NCBI GenBank assembly: GCA_039516895.1 | Contig: CP154437.1 | Span: forward strand, 62,001-126,000 | Direction of reading: 5' to 3' | DNA from: Campylobacter coli | Lineage (GTDB): Bacteria; Campylobacterota; Campylobacteria; Campylobacterales; Campylobacteraceae | DNA length: 64,000 nt | Part shown: one piece after another, positions 1-8,179 of the stretch | How the letters are laid out: each line of letters starts with the position of its first letter | How positions within the stretch are numbered: the stretch's first letter is position 1 | Program-made: the position numbers and the translations under genes | The notes under the pieces: model-generated | Told to the model about the DNA's origin: nothing | Seen by the model: the letters and a program-made list of their open reading frames with translations, nothing else | Databases searched by the model: none

Positions 1-399
1 AAGATGGCTGAAATTCTTTTAAGTTATTTTTGGTTTAATAAAATTTTAAATAAAGAAGAGCAACTTGAAATTTATCTGAGTGCTGTACGCTTCGATAAAA
101 AAATATTTGGAATAATGCAAGCAATGCGCCATTTTTACGGTGGTGATAATAATAAAAATCTTTCAAAAGCTCAATCATTTTTTCTTATTGAACGTGTTTC
201 TGTTACGAGTGGAACAATGCTTCCAAAAGTGATTGATACTATCGTAAGACTAGAAAAACAAAAAAAATTAAACAAAGAGGATATTAAAGATATTATTAAA
301 ATATATACTAAAGCTCAGCAAGATAATAAAATTACAGTAATTTTTAACAATAGAAATATTCTAGAAGAATTATCCAAAAAATACGAGCATCAAAACTAG
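1..399 (+). CDS. Unknown protein, 5' end cut by window edge
   Basis: The frame is open from the first base, so the ATG at position 4 may be internal and the gene may start outside the window; too little upstream sequence is present to judge a ribosome site. The visible 131 residues are charged, with no signal peptide or clear membrane segment, and end in a Lys/Asp/Ile-rich helical stretch. I do not recognise a family. From memory it is not at this position in C. jejuni NCTC 11168, so it may be strain-variable. It converges on the efflux pump gene, 78 bases downstream. Confidence 0.6.
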   Translation, partial: KMAEILLSYFWFNKILNKEEQLEIYLSAVRFDKKIFGIMQAMRHFYGGDNNKNLSKAQSFFLIERVSVTSGTMLPKVIDTIVRLEKQKKLNKEDIKDIIKIYTKAQQDNKITVIFNNRNILEELSKKYEHQN

Positions 400-473
400 T
401 GTTTTATACAGCATTATCCTTTTGCTTTGTATTTTCTCACTCCAAAAAACCGCACGAAAGAATTCCATAGTGC

Positions 474-498
474 CAAGCTAAGCCTTACGCTTAGCTTG
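474..498 (-). terminator. Hairpin at the end of the efflux pump gene
   Basis: A perfect 10-bp stem (474-483 with 489-498) with a 5-base loop spans the last codons and stop of the minus-strand pump gene. No clear U tract follows on either strand, so terminator function is tentative. Confidence 0.35.
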
Positions 499-1674
499 AA
501 AATACACTCCATTTGCTATCAAGACACAAGCACACATCACGCAAGCAAGGATTATCGGTGTATTGGCATCTAAAGCACTGACTACAGAGGAGATGAGTCC
601 TGCTAGGGCAAATTGTATAAAGCCAAGCACCGCAGAAGCGGTTCCGCTATGGTCTTTAAATCTCGCCATAGCCAAAGTCGTGGTATTGGGTGCGATAAAG
701 CCAAGCATAGCGATACTTGTAAAAATGCTTGCTTCAAAAAGAAATAAATTCGGATACAAAAAGGCATTGATAAGCAAGATCAAAGTTGATACAAACATGA
801 TTATCAAGGCTTTTGAAAGTATTTTTTCACTTTCAAATTTACGCACTAGCCTTGCATTGATATTTGCACAGATGACAAAGCCTAGGGCATTTACTCCAAA
901 AAGTATGCCAAATTGTTGCTCGCTTAAGCCAAAAAATTGTGTAAATACAAAACTCGAACCCGTGATATAAGCAAACATCGCAGCCAAAGCCAAAGCAGCA
1001 CAAAAGACATAGGTTAAAAAGCGTTTATCTTTTAAAACAAATTTATAGCTTTTCATCGCTTCTTCGTGGGAGAATTTTTTATTTTTAAGGTGTGGTGCGG
1101 ATTCTTTTAAGCCAAAAAGTATCATCAAAAAAAGCAAAATTCCCAAAGCAAACAAAGTCGTAAAAATGCTATGCCATGAAAAATACTCCAGCAAAAAGCT
1201 TCCAAAAGTCGGCGAAAGCATAGGAGCAAGGGAGGTAAATACCATCATCAAAGCAAAGATCCCCGCAGCCTCTTTGATCTCAAACAAGTCATTTACTATA
1301 GCTCTTGCGATCACTACTCCCGCACAGCCTCCTAGTGCTTCAAAAAATCTCAAAGCGATAAAGGCATAGATATTGTCGATGATCACACAAAACAAGCTTG
1401 AAACGATAAAGAAGAAAATTCCTACCAAAGCGGGAATTTTACGCCCAAAGATATCGCTTAAAGGCCCATATATGAGTTGTCCTAAGGCAAAGGCGATGAA
1501 AAAGCTTGCAAGGCTAAGTTGGGTCAGCGCCTTAGAGGCGTTAAAACTTTGCTCTACATGGCTAAGCGCAGGTAAATACATATCTGTAGAAAGTGGTGCT
1601 ATGCTTGACATCAAAGCAAGGATGATGATGAGTTTGAGCTTTGAAAAGCCGTGAATTTTGGTGTGTTTTTGCAT
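478..1674 (-). CDS. MFS drug efflux transporter, Bcr/CflA family
   Basis: A 398-residue, twelve-helix major facilitator. Family marks are the first-helix motif around residues 28-37 (LSTDMYLPAL) and the loop 2-3 motif GPLSDIFGRK at 70-79, both typical of the Bcr/CflA drug:H+ antiporters (bicyclomycin, chloramphenicol or sulfonamide export). It sits in the inner membrane. The length is normal. It is divergent from the DUF2130 gene across a 105-base promoter region, with a TTAAAAT -10-like box on its side. Likely equivalent of Cj0035c. The real substrate cannot be read from sequence. Confidence 0.88.
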   Translation of the reverse strand: MQKHTKIHGFSKLKLIIILALMSSIAPLSTDMYLPALSHVEQSFNASKALTQLSLASFFIAFALGQLIYGPLSDIFGRKIPALVGIFFFIVSSLFCVIIDNIYAFIALRFFEALGGCAGVVIARAIVNDLFEIKEAAGIFALMMVFTSLAPMLSPTFGSFLLEYFSWHSIFTTLFALGILLFLMILFGLKESAPHLKNKKFSHEEAMKSYKFVLKDKRFLTYVFCAALALAAMFAYITGSSFVFTQFFGLSEQQFGILFGVNALGFVICANINARLVRKFESEKILSKALIIMFVSTLILLINAFLYPNLFLFEASIFTSIAMLGFIAPNTTTLAMARFKDHSGTASAVLGFIQFALAGLISSVVSALDANTPIILACVMCACVLIANGVYFQAKRKA

Positions 1675-1779
1675 TTGTAATCCTAATTATTTTTAAAACA
1701 AGGATTTTAACAAGTCAATCTTAGAATAATCTTTGTTTTTCTATGTTAAATTTATAGAAAAATTCTCAAGGAAGTCTTT

Positions 1780-3129
1780 ATGCCAAATTTTAATCAAAAC
1801 GAGCAAATCAAATGCCCAAGTTGTGGAAGTTTTATCGATATTAGCACTGCTTTATATGCTCAAATTTTAGACAAAGCCAAGCAAGAAATGCTCAAGCAAA
1901 AAAAAGAATTTGAAGATGAGGTAAATGCCAAAAGAGCCGAGTACATCAAGGCCTTAAACGACTTAAAAGCCCAAAAGCTAGAGCAAGAAAAACTCATAAG
2001 CGAGCAAGTAAGCCAAAAACTTCTTTTAGAAAAACAAAAATTCGAGCAAGAATTGCTAACACAAAGGCAAAATTTCCAAAAAGAATTCAGCGAAAAATTT
2101 AATAAAGAGCATGAAAATGAGATGAAAATCATGCAAGAAGAATTAGAAAAAAAGAGCAAAGAACTCACCGAATTCTTAAGCGTAAAAGCTGAAAATGAAA
2201 GACTAAAAAGAGAGCAAAAAGAAAACGAAGAAAGACTGAAATTTCAAGCTAAAGAAGAAGCTTTTAAAGAATTTAAAGAGCAAGAAAGTAAAAATTTGGA
2301 ATTTGAAAGAGATAAGATGCGTCTTGAATTTCAAAAAAGCACTCAAGAGCAGGAGTTAAAATACAAAGAATTAGAAACAAATTTTAAAAGCGTAGCTCAA
2401 AAGCTAGAGGACGCACAACGCAGGATAGAGCAAGGCTCACAGCAACTCCAAGGAGAAGCAGCAGAACTACTCATAGAAGAATACATCCAAAACGAATACA
2501 TCGGCGATGAGGTAAAAGAAGTGCCAAAGGGTGTAAATGGGGCGGATTGTTTGCATATCGTAAAAGACAGCTTTGGCAATATTTGCGGTAGTATTTTGTA
2601 TGAGAGCAAACGCACTAAAGAGTTTAATAAAGAATGGATTGACAAGCTTAAGCTTGACAGCATAGCTGCTAAGAGTGATATAGCGGTTTTAATCACCAAA
2701 ACCATGCCTAAAGAAAAGCAAAAAACGCATTTTAAAGAGGGGATTTTAATCTGCACTTTTGCTGAATTTAAAGGTGTTTTGGCGGTGCTTAGAGAAAGCA
2801 TAGTCAATGCTTACAAGCTCAAAAATGCTTTGCAAAACAAAGATGAGAAAAACCATATCTTATACGAATACCTAAATTCTAAGGAATTTAACACTCAAAT
2901 CACCTTTATACTCAAAACTTATCAAAATATGAAAGAAGAGCTAGAAGCAGAAAAAAGAGCCTTGCAAAATATATGGAAAAAAAGAGAAAGAGCCATAGAA
3001 AATTTAAGCTTTAATTCTACTGCCATAGTGAGTTCTTTAAATGCTATATTTAGCGACTTGCAAGGCGGGAATTTGATAGGCGAAGAAGGACTTAAAAGCT
3101 TGGAAAATTTGGCAAAAGATGAGGATTAA
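1780..3129 (+). CDS. DUF2130 coiled-coil protein with possible nuclease-like core
   Basis: 449 residues. The N-terminus has one CPSCG knuckle (Cys12, Cys15). Residues about 30-220 are an unbroken Glu/Lys/Gln-rich coiled coil. The C-terminal domain (from about 225) is the DUF2130 region. It carries an acidic residue in a helix (Glu229), Asp256 in GAD, and ESK (Glu275-x-Lys277) on a following strand, an arrangement like the PD-(D/E)XK nuclease core. Nuclease activity is my inference. An RBS (AAGGAAG) precedes the ATG. Its stop overlaps that of the convergent gene by 4 bases. Likely equivalent of Cj0036. Confidence 0.8.
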   Translation: MPNFNQNEQIKCPSCGSFIDISTALYAQILDKAKQEMLKQKKEFEDEVNAKRAEYIKALNDLKAQKLEQEKLISEQVSQKLLLEKQKFEQELLTQRQNFQKEFSEKFNKEHENEMKIMQEELEKKSKELTEFLSVKAENERLKREQKENEERLKFQAKEEAFKEFKEQESKNLEFERDKMRLEFQKSTQEQELKYKELETNFKSVAQKLEDAQRRIEQGSQQLQGEAAELLIEEYIQNEYIGDEVKEVPKGVNGADCLHIVKDSFGNICGSILYESKRTKEFNKEWIDKLKLDSIAAKSDIAVLITKTMPKEKQKTHFKEGILICTFAEFKGVLAVLRESIVNAYKLKNALQNKDEKNHILYEYLNSKEFNTQITFILKTYQNMKEELEAEKRALQNIWKKRERAIENLSFNSTAIVSSLNAIFSDLQGGNLIGEEGLKSLENLAKDED

Positions 3130-3776
3130 ATTTTGATGATTTTTTCTTCTATTAGCTTGAGATTGTTTTCTAAATTTTTGAAATTTTTTTCTAGGCTTTC
3201 TTTTAAGTCTATGAAAAAAGGGTTTTTTAGGGTAGCGATGAGATAGTGATTGTCCTTAGAAAAGATATGATTTAGAGTGAAATTTTTATCTTGTAATTTA
3301 ACATAAATTTTCTCTTCATCTTCAAAACTAGGATTTTTGCTAGGCTTTAAAATTTCAAGCAAAATTCCACAAAAAAAGCGTTTGTTTTCATCGATGAAAT
3401 GGATATCATAAATTTTAAATTCTTTAAATTCAAAGCAATTTTGGCTTTTAAAGTCCTTTAAATTTTCGCTAAGTTCTAGTTTTAAAAAATCTTTTTGGCT
3501 TAAACTTTCTTTTCTAAATTTAGCCCCAAAACGACGCAAAAATAAATTCAAAGCATCAAATTCTAATTCTTTTTTTGCAAGTTTGAGTTTTTTAGCTGTA
3601 AAGCGAAAGAAAAAAATGCCTACAAACACAGCAAGGATGATGGCTATTAAAATATCTTTTGTAAAAACAAAGGCTAAAAAGCCTACAAGTAAAGCTTCTA
3701 TAATGCTTAAGAATTTTAAAATTCCTAAGCGTTTAAGTATATAAAGTCTTCTATTTTCTAAGCTTTTTAAGTCCAT
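3126..3776 (-). CDS. Two-helix membrane protein of unknown function (DUF3137-like?)
   Basis: 216 residues. A short cytoplasmic N-terminus is followed by two adjacent hydrophobic helices (about 20-58), then a basic linker and a soluble Phe/Lys-rich domain without catalytic motifs that I recognise. The topology and the FLRRFG segment recall DUF3137 proteins, but this is a weak match. It is translationally coupled to typA: the typA stop and this ATG share a base (TAATG). Likely equivalent of Cj0038c. From memory, NCTC 11168 has a cytochrome c gene (Cj0037c) between this gene and the DUF2130 gene; here there is no room for one. Confidence 0.75.
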   Translation of the reverse strand: MDLKSLENRRLYILKRLGILKFLSIIEALLVGFLAFVFTKDILIAIILAVFVGIFFFRFTAKKLKLAKKELEFDALNLFLRRFGAKFRKESLSQKDFLKLELSENLKDFKSQNCFEFKEFKIYDIHFIDENKRFFCGILLEILKPSKNPSFEDEEKIYVKLQDKNFTLNHIFSKDNHYLIATLKNPFFIDLKESLEKNFKNLENNLKLIEEKIIKI

Positions 3777-5584
3777 TAAGATTTTGCTTTTTCCATTCTT
3801 TTTCTTTGAGTTGGATCAAGATAGCGTTTGCGAACACGCACATTTTGAGGTGTAACTTCTACAAGTTCATCTTCTTCTATCCACTCTAAAGCTCTTTCAA
3901 GGCTTAATTTTCTAGGCGGTACAAGCTTGATCGCATCATCGCTTCCACTTGCTCTTACATTGGTAAGATTTTTTCCTTTGATAGGGTTAACATCTAAGTC
4001 GTTTGGACGAGAGTGCTCACCTATAATCATCCCTGTATATACTTTGGTTTGAGGTTCTATGAAAAGCACGCCGCGTTCTTGAAGGTTAAACAAAGAATAC
4101 CCCAAAGCCACGCCATTTTCCATAGAGATCAAAGCACCATTGTTACGCTTTTCAACTGCACCACTGAAAGGGCGGAATTCTAAAAAGCTATGGTTCATTA
4201 CGCCTTCGCCTTTGGTATCGGTTAAAAATTGAGATCTAAAGCCTATAAGTCCGCGTGCAGGAATTTCAAATTCAAGTCTTGTTTGTCCATCGCCTGTAGG
4301 TGCCATAGTTTTCATTTCAGCTTTTCTTTTTCCAAGCTTTTCTATCACTGCACCACTAAATTCTTCAGGCACATCGATAACTAAATGTTCAAATGGTTCT
4401 GTCTTAACCCCATCTTCAACTTTTACGATAACTTCAGGTCTTCCCATGCAAAACTCAAAGCCCTCACGACGCATATTTTCAGCTAAAATAGTGATTTGAA
4501 GTTCGCCCCTACCGCTTACTTTAAATTTGCCTTCGCCTGTGCTTTCGTATTTCATCGCGATATTGGTTTTCATTTCAGCTTCTAAGCGTTCAGCGATTTT
4601 GTTTGAAGTTACATGCTTTCCTTCGGTTCCTGCTAAGGGACCATCATTTACTGAAAATACTATGCTTAAGGTTGGTTCTTCGATGTGTAAAGGATCAAGT
4701 GGCATAGGATTGTTTGGATCTACAACGCTATCGCCCACATCTAAAGCTTCAAAACCTGCGATCGCAACGATATCGCCACTGCCTGCTTCTTCTATATCCA
4801 TTTTTTCTAAACCCATAAAACCGATGAGTTTTGAAATTCTACCATTTACTTTAGTGCCATCGGCTTTTGCAAGCATTACGCTTTGATTTTTCTTCACAAC
4901 GCCGTTGAAAATTCTAGCAATTCCTATTTTACCTACGAAGTTATCATATCCTAAAGTGAAGACTTGAAGTTGTAAAGGATTTTCATTTGTACCGCTTGGT
5001 GCTGGAACGCGTTCGAGTATGGTTTTAAAAAGAGGCTCCATATTGTCGCTTTCATCGTTTAGATCAAGCTTAGCATAACCATTTTTTGCTGCAGCATAAA
5101 CGATAGCAAAGTCAAGTTGCTCATCGTTTGCATCTAAGGCTACAAAAAGGTCGAAAATTTCGTTGATTACTCTTTCAGGATCAGCAGCTGGTTTGTCGAT
5201 TTTGTTGATTACAACTATAGGTTTAAGTCCTAAAGATAGGGCTTTTTTAACTACGAATTTAGTTTGTGGCATAACGCCTTCTTGTGCATCGACTAAGAGT
5301 AAAACCCCATCGATCATTTTTAAAACACGCTCTACTTCTCCACCAAAATCGGCGTGGCCTGGAGTGTCTATGATGTTGATTTTTGTGCCTTTATAATTGA
5401 TAGCTGTGTTTTTTGAAAGTATGGTGATACCGCGTTCTTTTTCTATATCGTTACTATCCATAACGCGTTCTGAAATTTGTTCTCTTTCACTAAAAGTACC
5501 TGATTGTTTCAGTAGTTCATCTACCATAGTAGTTTTACCATGGTCAACGTGGGCTATAACTGCGATATTTCTAATATTTTCCAA
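3776..5584 (-). CDS. typA: Ribosome-associated GTPase TypA/BipA
   Basis: A translational GTPase that binds the ribosome, linked to 50S assembly and stress adaptation. With the start chosen here it has 602 residues, normal for the family. G motifs are AHVDHGKT (11-18), RGITI (51-55), DTPGH (73-77) and NKID (127-130), followed by EF-G-like domains and the BipA C-terminal domain. The frame stays open to 5614, but no ATG exists. I choose the TTG at 5582-5584 because GGAGAG lies 4 bases before it and because family members begin with MENIRN. First gene of a two-gene unit with the membrane protein. Confidence 0.95.
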   Translation of the reverse strand: MENIRNIAVIAHVDHGKTTMVDELLKQSGTFSEREQISERVMDSNDIEKERGITILSKNTAINYKGTKINIIDTPGHADFGGEVERVLKMIDGVLLLVDAQEGVMPQTKFVVKKALSLGLKPIVVINKIDKPAADPERVINEIFDLFVALDANDEQLDFAIVYAAAKNGYAKLDLNDESDNMEPLFKTILERVPAPSGTNENPLQLQVFTLGYDNFVGKIGIARIFNGVVKKNQSVMLAKADGTKVNGRISKLIGFMGLEKMDIEEAGSGDIVAIAGFEALDVGDSVVDPNNPMPLDPLHIEEPTLSIVFSVNDGPLAGTEGKHVTSNKIAERLEAEMKTNIAMKYESTGEGKFKVSGRGELQITILAENMRREGFEFCMGRPEVIVKVEDGVKTEPFEHLVIDVPEEFSGAVIEKLGKRKAEMKTMAPTGDGQTRLEFEIPARGLIGFRSQFLTDTKGEGVMNHSFLEFRPFSGAVEKRNNGALISMENGVALGYSLFNLQERGVLFIEPQTKVYTGMIIGEHSRPNDLDVNPIKGKNLTNVRASGSDDAIKLVPPRKLSLERALEWIEEDELVEVTPQNVRVRKRYLDPTQRKRMEKAKS

Positions 5585-5655
5585 GATACTCTCCAAATTT
5601 AAATTCAAAGCCAAAATTATATAGAACTTTTGCTTAATTTTTCAAAAAGCAAAAG

Positions 5656-5673
5656 TTGGAACGCTTCTTGCTT
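5656..5673 (+). promoter_or_regulatory. Sigma-54 promoter for the FliK-like gene and fliK
   Basis: TTGGAACGCTTCTTGCTT matches the Campylobacter RpoN consensus, with GG and GC separated by exactly 10 bases (-24/-12 elements). It lies 40 bases before the ATG at 5713. RpoN control (with FlgSR) is normal for hook-class flagellar genes. Confidence 0.92.
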
Positions 5674-5712
5674 CTAATTTGCTTAGATATCATTTTTAAA
5701 AAGGAAGTTAAA

Positions 5713-6036
5713 ATGTCAAAACCATTAAATACAGAGTTTTTTATAGAGCTTGATACTCAATTAATCAACAGAAAAAGTGAAGTATTGCTTCAAGTTTTAG
5801 ATCTTTTAGAAACTTTAAAATCTAATCAAAATGAAAAAATGGCAAGAATATCAAGCGAGCTTACAGAGCTTTTGGAAAATGAAGAAAATCTTGAAAAAAT
5901 TACCAATGCTCAAAATTTAGAAGAGCTTTTGGATATTTTAGTTGCTTTAAATGAAGATAAGATGATCAAAGTATATGAGAATGCTTATTTGAAAGAAAAA
6001 TTTCCTCATTTAGCGTCAAGTCAATTTTTAAAATAA
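5713..6036 (+). CDS. Small FliK-domain-like flagellar-regulon protein
   Basis: 107 residues, helical, no signal peptide. The start at 5713 is chosen because AAGGAAG lies just upstream; an in-frame ATG at 5656 lies inside the sigma-54 promoter and cannot be used from that transcript. Residues 27-107 align along their whole length with FliK residues 102-184, the next gene. Shared features include QxLxLLxxLK, the A-x-NLxELLxI block, and LKxxFPxL before a final FxK. It therefore looks like a stand-alone copy of a FliK N-terminal region, perhaps a partner in hook-length control or export. Likely equivalent of Cj0040, usually called hypothetical. Confidence 0.9.
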   Translation: MSKPLNTEFFIELDTQLINRKSEVLLQVLDLLETLKSNQNEKMARISSELTELLENEENLEKITNAQNLEELLDILVALNEDKMIKVYENAYLKEKFPHLASSQFLK

Positions 6037-6049
6037 TTAAGGAACAATC

Positions 6050-8122
6050 ATGTCAAATTTGACCCCAAGTAATGACATCTTAAATCTTACTCCAAGTAAG
6101 ACAAATACAACCCATAGTTCATCGAGTAAAACTAAAGAGCAAGATTTAAAAAAATCTGACAATACAACACAAGATGATACAGAGAGTTTTTTAAATTCTT
6201 TACTCAATTCTATCGAAGAAACAAATGAGTTTTTGCCTGATCATATGAAAATCAGTCAAAAAGAAGTTGTTAATGAAGCTATGGATAAATTACAAAATGG
6301 GGTTTTTAGCGAGAGTGATAAAATAAGTATTTTTGAATCCGCCTCTTTTATGCAAATTTTATCTTTGCTTGATAAGTTAAAAGCAGATACAGCCGATATC
6401 AAACTTGCCAATCTTTCCACCCAGCTTTCTCAACTTGTAAAAACAGAAGCTAATTTTAATGCCCTAAAAAGTGCAAGCAATCTTAGCGAGCTTTTGAATA
6501 TAGCTAAAGATTTGGGTTTGAATGTAAAAAATATCAAAGTAGATCGTTTGCTAGATCTTAAGGCTACTTTTCCAAATTTAGATAAGGCTAATTTCTTTAA
6601 GGGTGCAGTGGATAATGTTTTTAAAGAGATTATAAACAATAAACTTGCCCATATCAGTAAAAATTTAAATCAAAATGTGCAAAATTTAAATCACACTTCG
6701 CACGCTAATCTTAATCAAAATTCTAAAAATATAAAATCCAAAGATGATACTTCTTTGCTTTCTCAAACTTTAAAAAATTTAGATGCTATCATTTCAAGTA
6801 AAAATGAAAAAAAAGACAAAGCCGAAATCAAAAATGATAATGTTAAAATTCAAACAGATAGCGAAACAACAGAATTAAAAAATACTTCTAAAAATTTAAA
6901 CCATAGCGAGTCTTTAAAAGAACTTGATCAAGAAAATTTAACCAATAATGATAAAAAACTTCCAAATCAAGAGGTGCAAAACAAAGAACACACCAAAGAA
7001 CTTAAAAATGATAAAAATACACTTTTAAATGAACCTTTAAAAAAAGATGATAAAGAATTAAAAAATACAAATAAAGCTAATGCGCAAGATTTGACACCTA
7101 GTAAAAATAATACCACACAAGATAAATTGCCAATGCAAGAGAAGGTATCAACACAAGAAAAGACAATGCCACAAGAGAAAGTATCGACACAAGAAAAGAC
7201 AATCTTGCAAGATAATAAGGCATCAGTGCAAGAAAAGCCTCTTAATAACAAAGAGGGTTTAAATCAAGAAACAAACAATATCAAAAATACAAAAGATTTA
7301 AATCAAGCGTTGGATAAAAATAATAATCTAAGTGAAAATCCTAAAGAACAAGTTAAGAATGAAAATACAAATTTTAACAAAACTTCCAATAAAGAAAATA
7401 TAAGGGATTCTCAAAATTTGAGTTTAAATTTAAATCCAAAGGATCTTAATCTCAATAAAGACAATAAATCGAGCGTTAAAGACAATACCTTAAAAGACAT
7501 CAAGCAAAATTTCACAGAGCAAAAAGTTAGTTTTGAAAATTTAAACAAAACTCAATTTGTATCCAATAAAGATAATACAAATTTCACTCACTACACTAAT
7601 AAAGAAAATTATACACAAGAGCAAGGTAAAATACAGAGTGAGAATACCGAAAAAAATCCTTTAGATGATTTAAATTCTTTAGTAAAGGATTTAAATAAAA
7701 TTTCACAAAACAATACTAAAAATATCACTCCTAAGGAAACCTTACAACATTTTTCGCAGGATTTAAAAGCAGCAATGGAGCAATACAAAGCCCCAATCAC
7801 CAAGCTTAGTATCACGCTAAATCCTCACAACCTTGGAGAAGTTGAGGTGACTTTGGTACAAAGAGGAAATAATCTTCATATCAATTTTAATTCCAATACC
7901 AATGCAATGAATTTATTTATCCAAAATCAAGCTGAATTTAAAAATTCTCTTGTAAATATGGGATTTACAGGACTTGAAATGAATTTTAGCGATCAAGGAA
8001 AAAGAGAGCAAAATCAAAATCAAGGTAAAAATCGAAGTGGATATGGTTTTAAAGATGCTTTAGAAGGGAAAACCGAAAATGAAAAGGTAAATCTAGAGCT
8101 TGTTTTGGCTAAGTATTTCTAA
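6050..8122 (+). CDS. fliK: Flagellar hook-length control protein FliK
   Basis: 690 residues. FliK is exported during hook growth, acts as a ruler, and switches export from hook to filament subunits. The C-terminal domain (about 590-665) has the family signature (ITLNPHNLGEVEV, then an amphipathic NLFIQNQAEFKNSLVNMGF segment). The middle is a very long low-complexity Asn/Lys/Gln linker that includes a 36-base tandem duplication. Residues about 100-185 form a helical domain shared with the preceding small gene. It starts 13 bases after that gene and shares its sigma-54 promoter. From memory the NCTC 11168 protein is about 600 residues, so this linker may be expanded. Likely Cj0041. Confidence 0.93.
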   Translation: MSNLTPSNDILNLTPSKTNTTHSSSSKTKEQDLKKSDNTTQDDTESFLNSLLNSIEETNEFLPDHMKISQKEVVNEAMDKLQNGVFSESDKISIFESASFMQILSLLDKLKADTADIKLANLSTQLSQLVKTEANFNALKSASNLSELLNIAKDLGLNVKNIKVDRLLDLKATFPNLDKANFFKGAVDNVFKEIINNKLAHISKNLNQNVQNLNHTSHANLNQNSKNIKSKDDTSLLSQTLKNLDAIISSKNEKKDKAEIKNDNVKIQTDSETTELKNTSKNLNHSESLKELDQENLTNNDKKLPNQEVQNKEHTKELKNDKNTLLNEPLKKDDKELKNTNKANAQDLTPSKNNTTQDKLPMQEKVSTQEKTMPQEKVSTQEKTILQDNKASVQEKPLNNKEGLNQETNNIKNTKDLNQALDKNNNLSENPKEQVKNENTNFNKTSNKENIRDSQNLSLNLNPKDLNLNKDNKSSVKDNTLKDIKQNFTEQKVSFENLNKTQFVSNKDNTNFTHYTNKENYTQEQGKIQSENTEKNPLDDLNSLVKDLNKISQNNTKNITPKETLQHFSQDLKAAMEQYKAPITKLSITLNPHNLGEVEVTLVQRGNNLHINFNSNTNAMNLFIQNQAEFKNSLVNMGFTGLEMNFSDQGKREQNQNQGKNRSGYGFKDALEGKTENEKVNLELVLAKYF
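7136..7207 (+). repeat. 36-bp tandem duplication inside fliK
   Basis: Two imperfect 36-bp copies (7136-7171, 7172-7207) encode successive QEKVSTQEKT units in the linker region. The period is exactly 12 codons, so copy-number change would lengthen or shorten FliK in frame. Confidence 0.85.
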
Positions 8123-8123
8123 A

Positions 8124-8141
8124 TTGGAACACTTATTGCTT
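8124..8141 (+). promoter_or_regulatory. Sigma-54 promoter for flgD-flgE
   Basis: TTGGAACACTTATTGCTT, with GG and GC 10 bases apart, starts 1 base after the fliK stop and lies 38 bases before the flgD ATG. It gives the hook genes their own RpoN start in addition to any read-through from fliK. Confidence 0.92.
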
Positions 8142-8179
8142 TTATTAAAAAAAAGACTTAATATAAAAAGGAGTTTATA

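Noticed and set aside
563-1654. Open frames on the plus strand opposite the efflux pump gene
   Set aside because: They mirror the strong minus-strand coding sequence, have no ribosome sites and translate to low-complexity Lys/Ser/Pro sequence.
5656-5712. Longer start for the small FliK-like gene at ATG 5656
   Set aside because: That ATG lies inside the sigma-54 promoter, upstream of the transcript start; the ATG at 5713 has the ribosome site.
6385-6405. CCGATATC inside fliK as a sigma-28 -10 box
   Set aside because: No matching TAAA element 15 bases upstream and it lies within a coding region without a following gene start.
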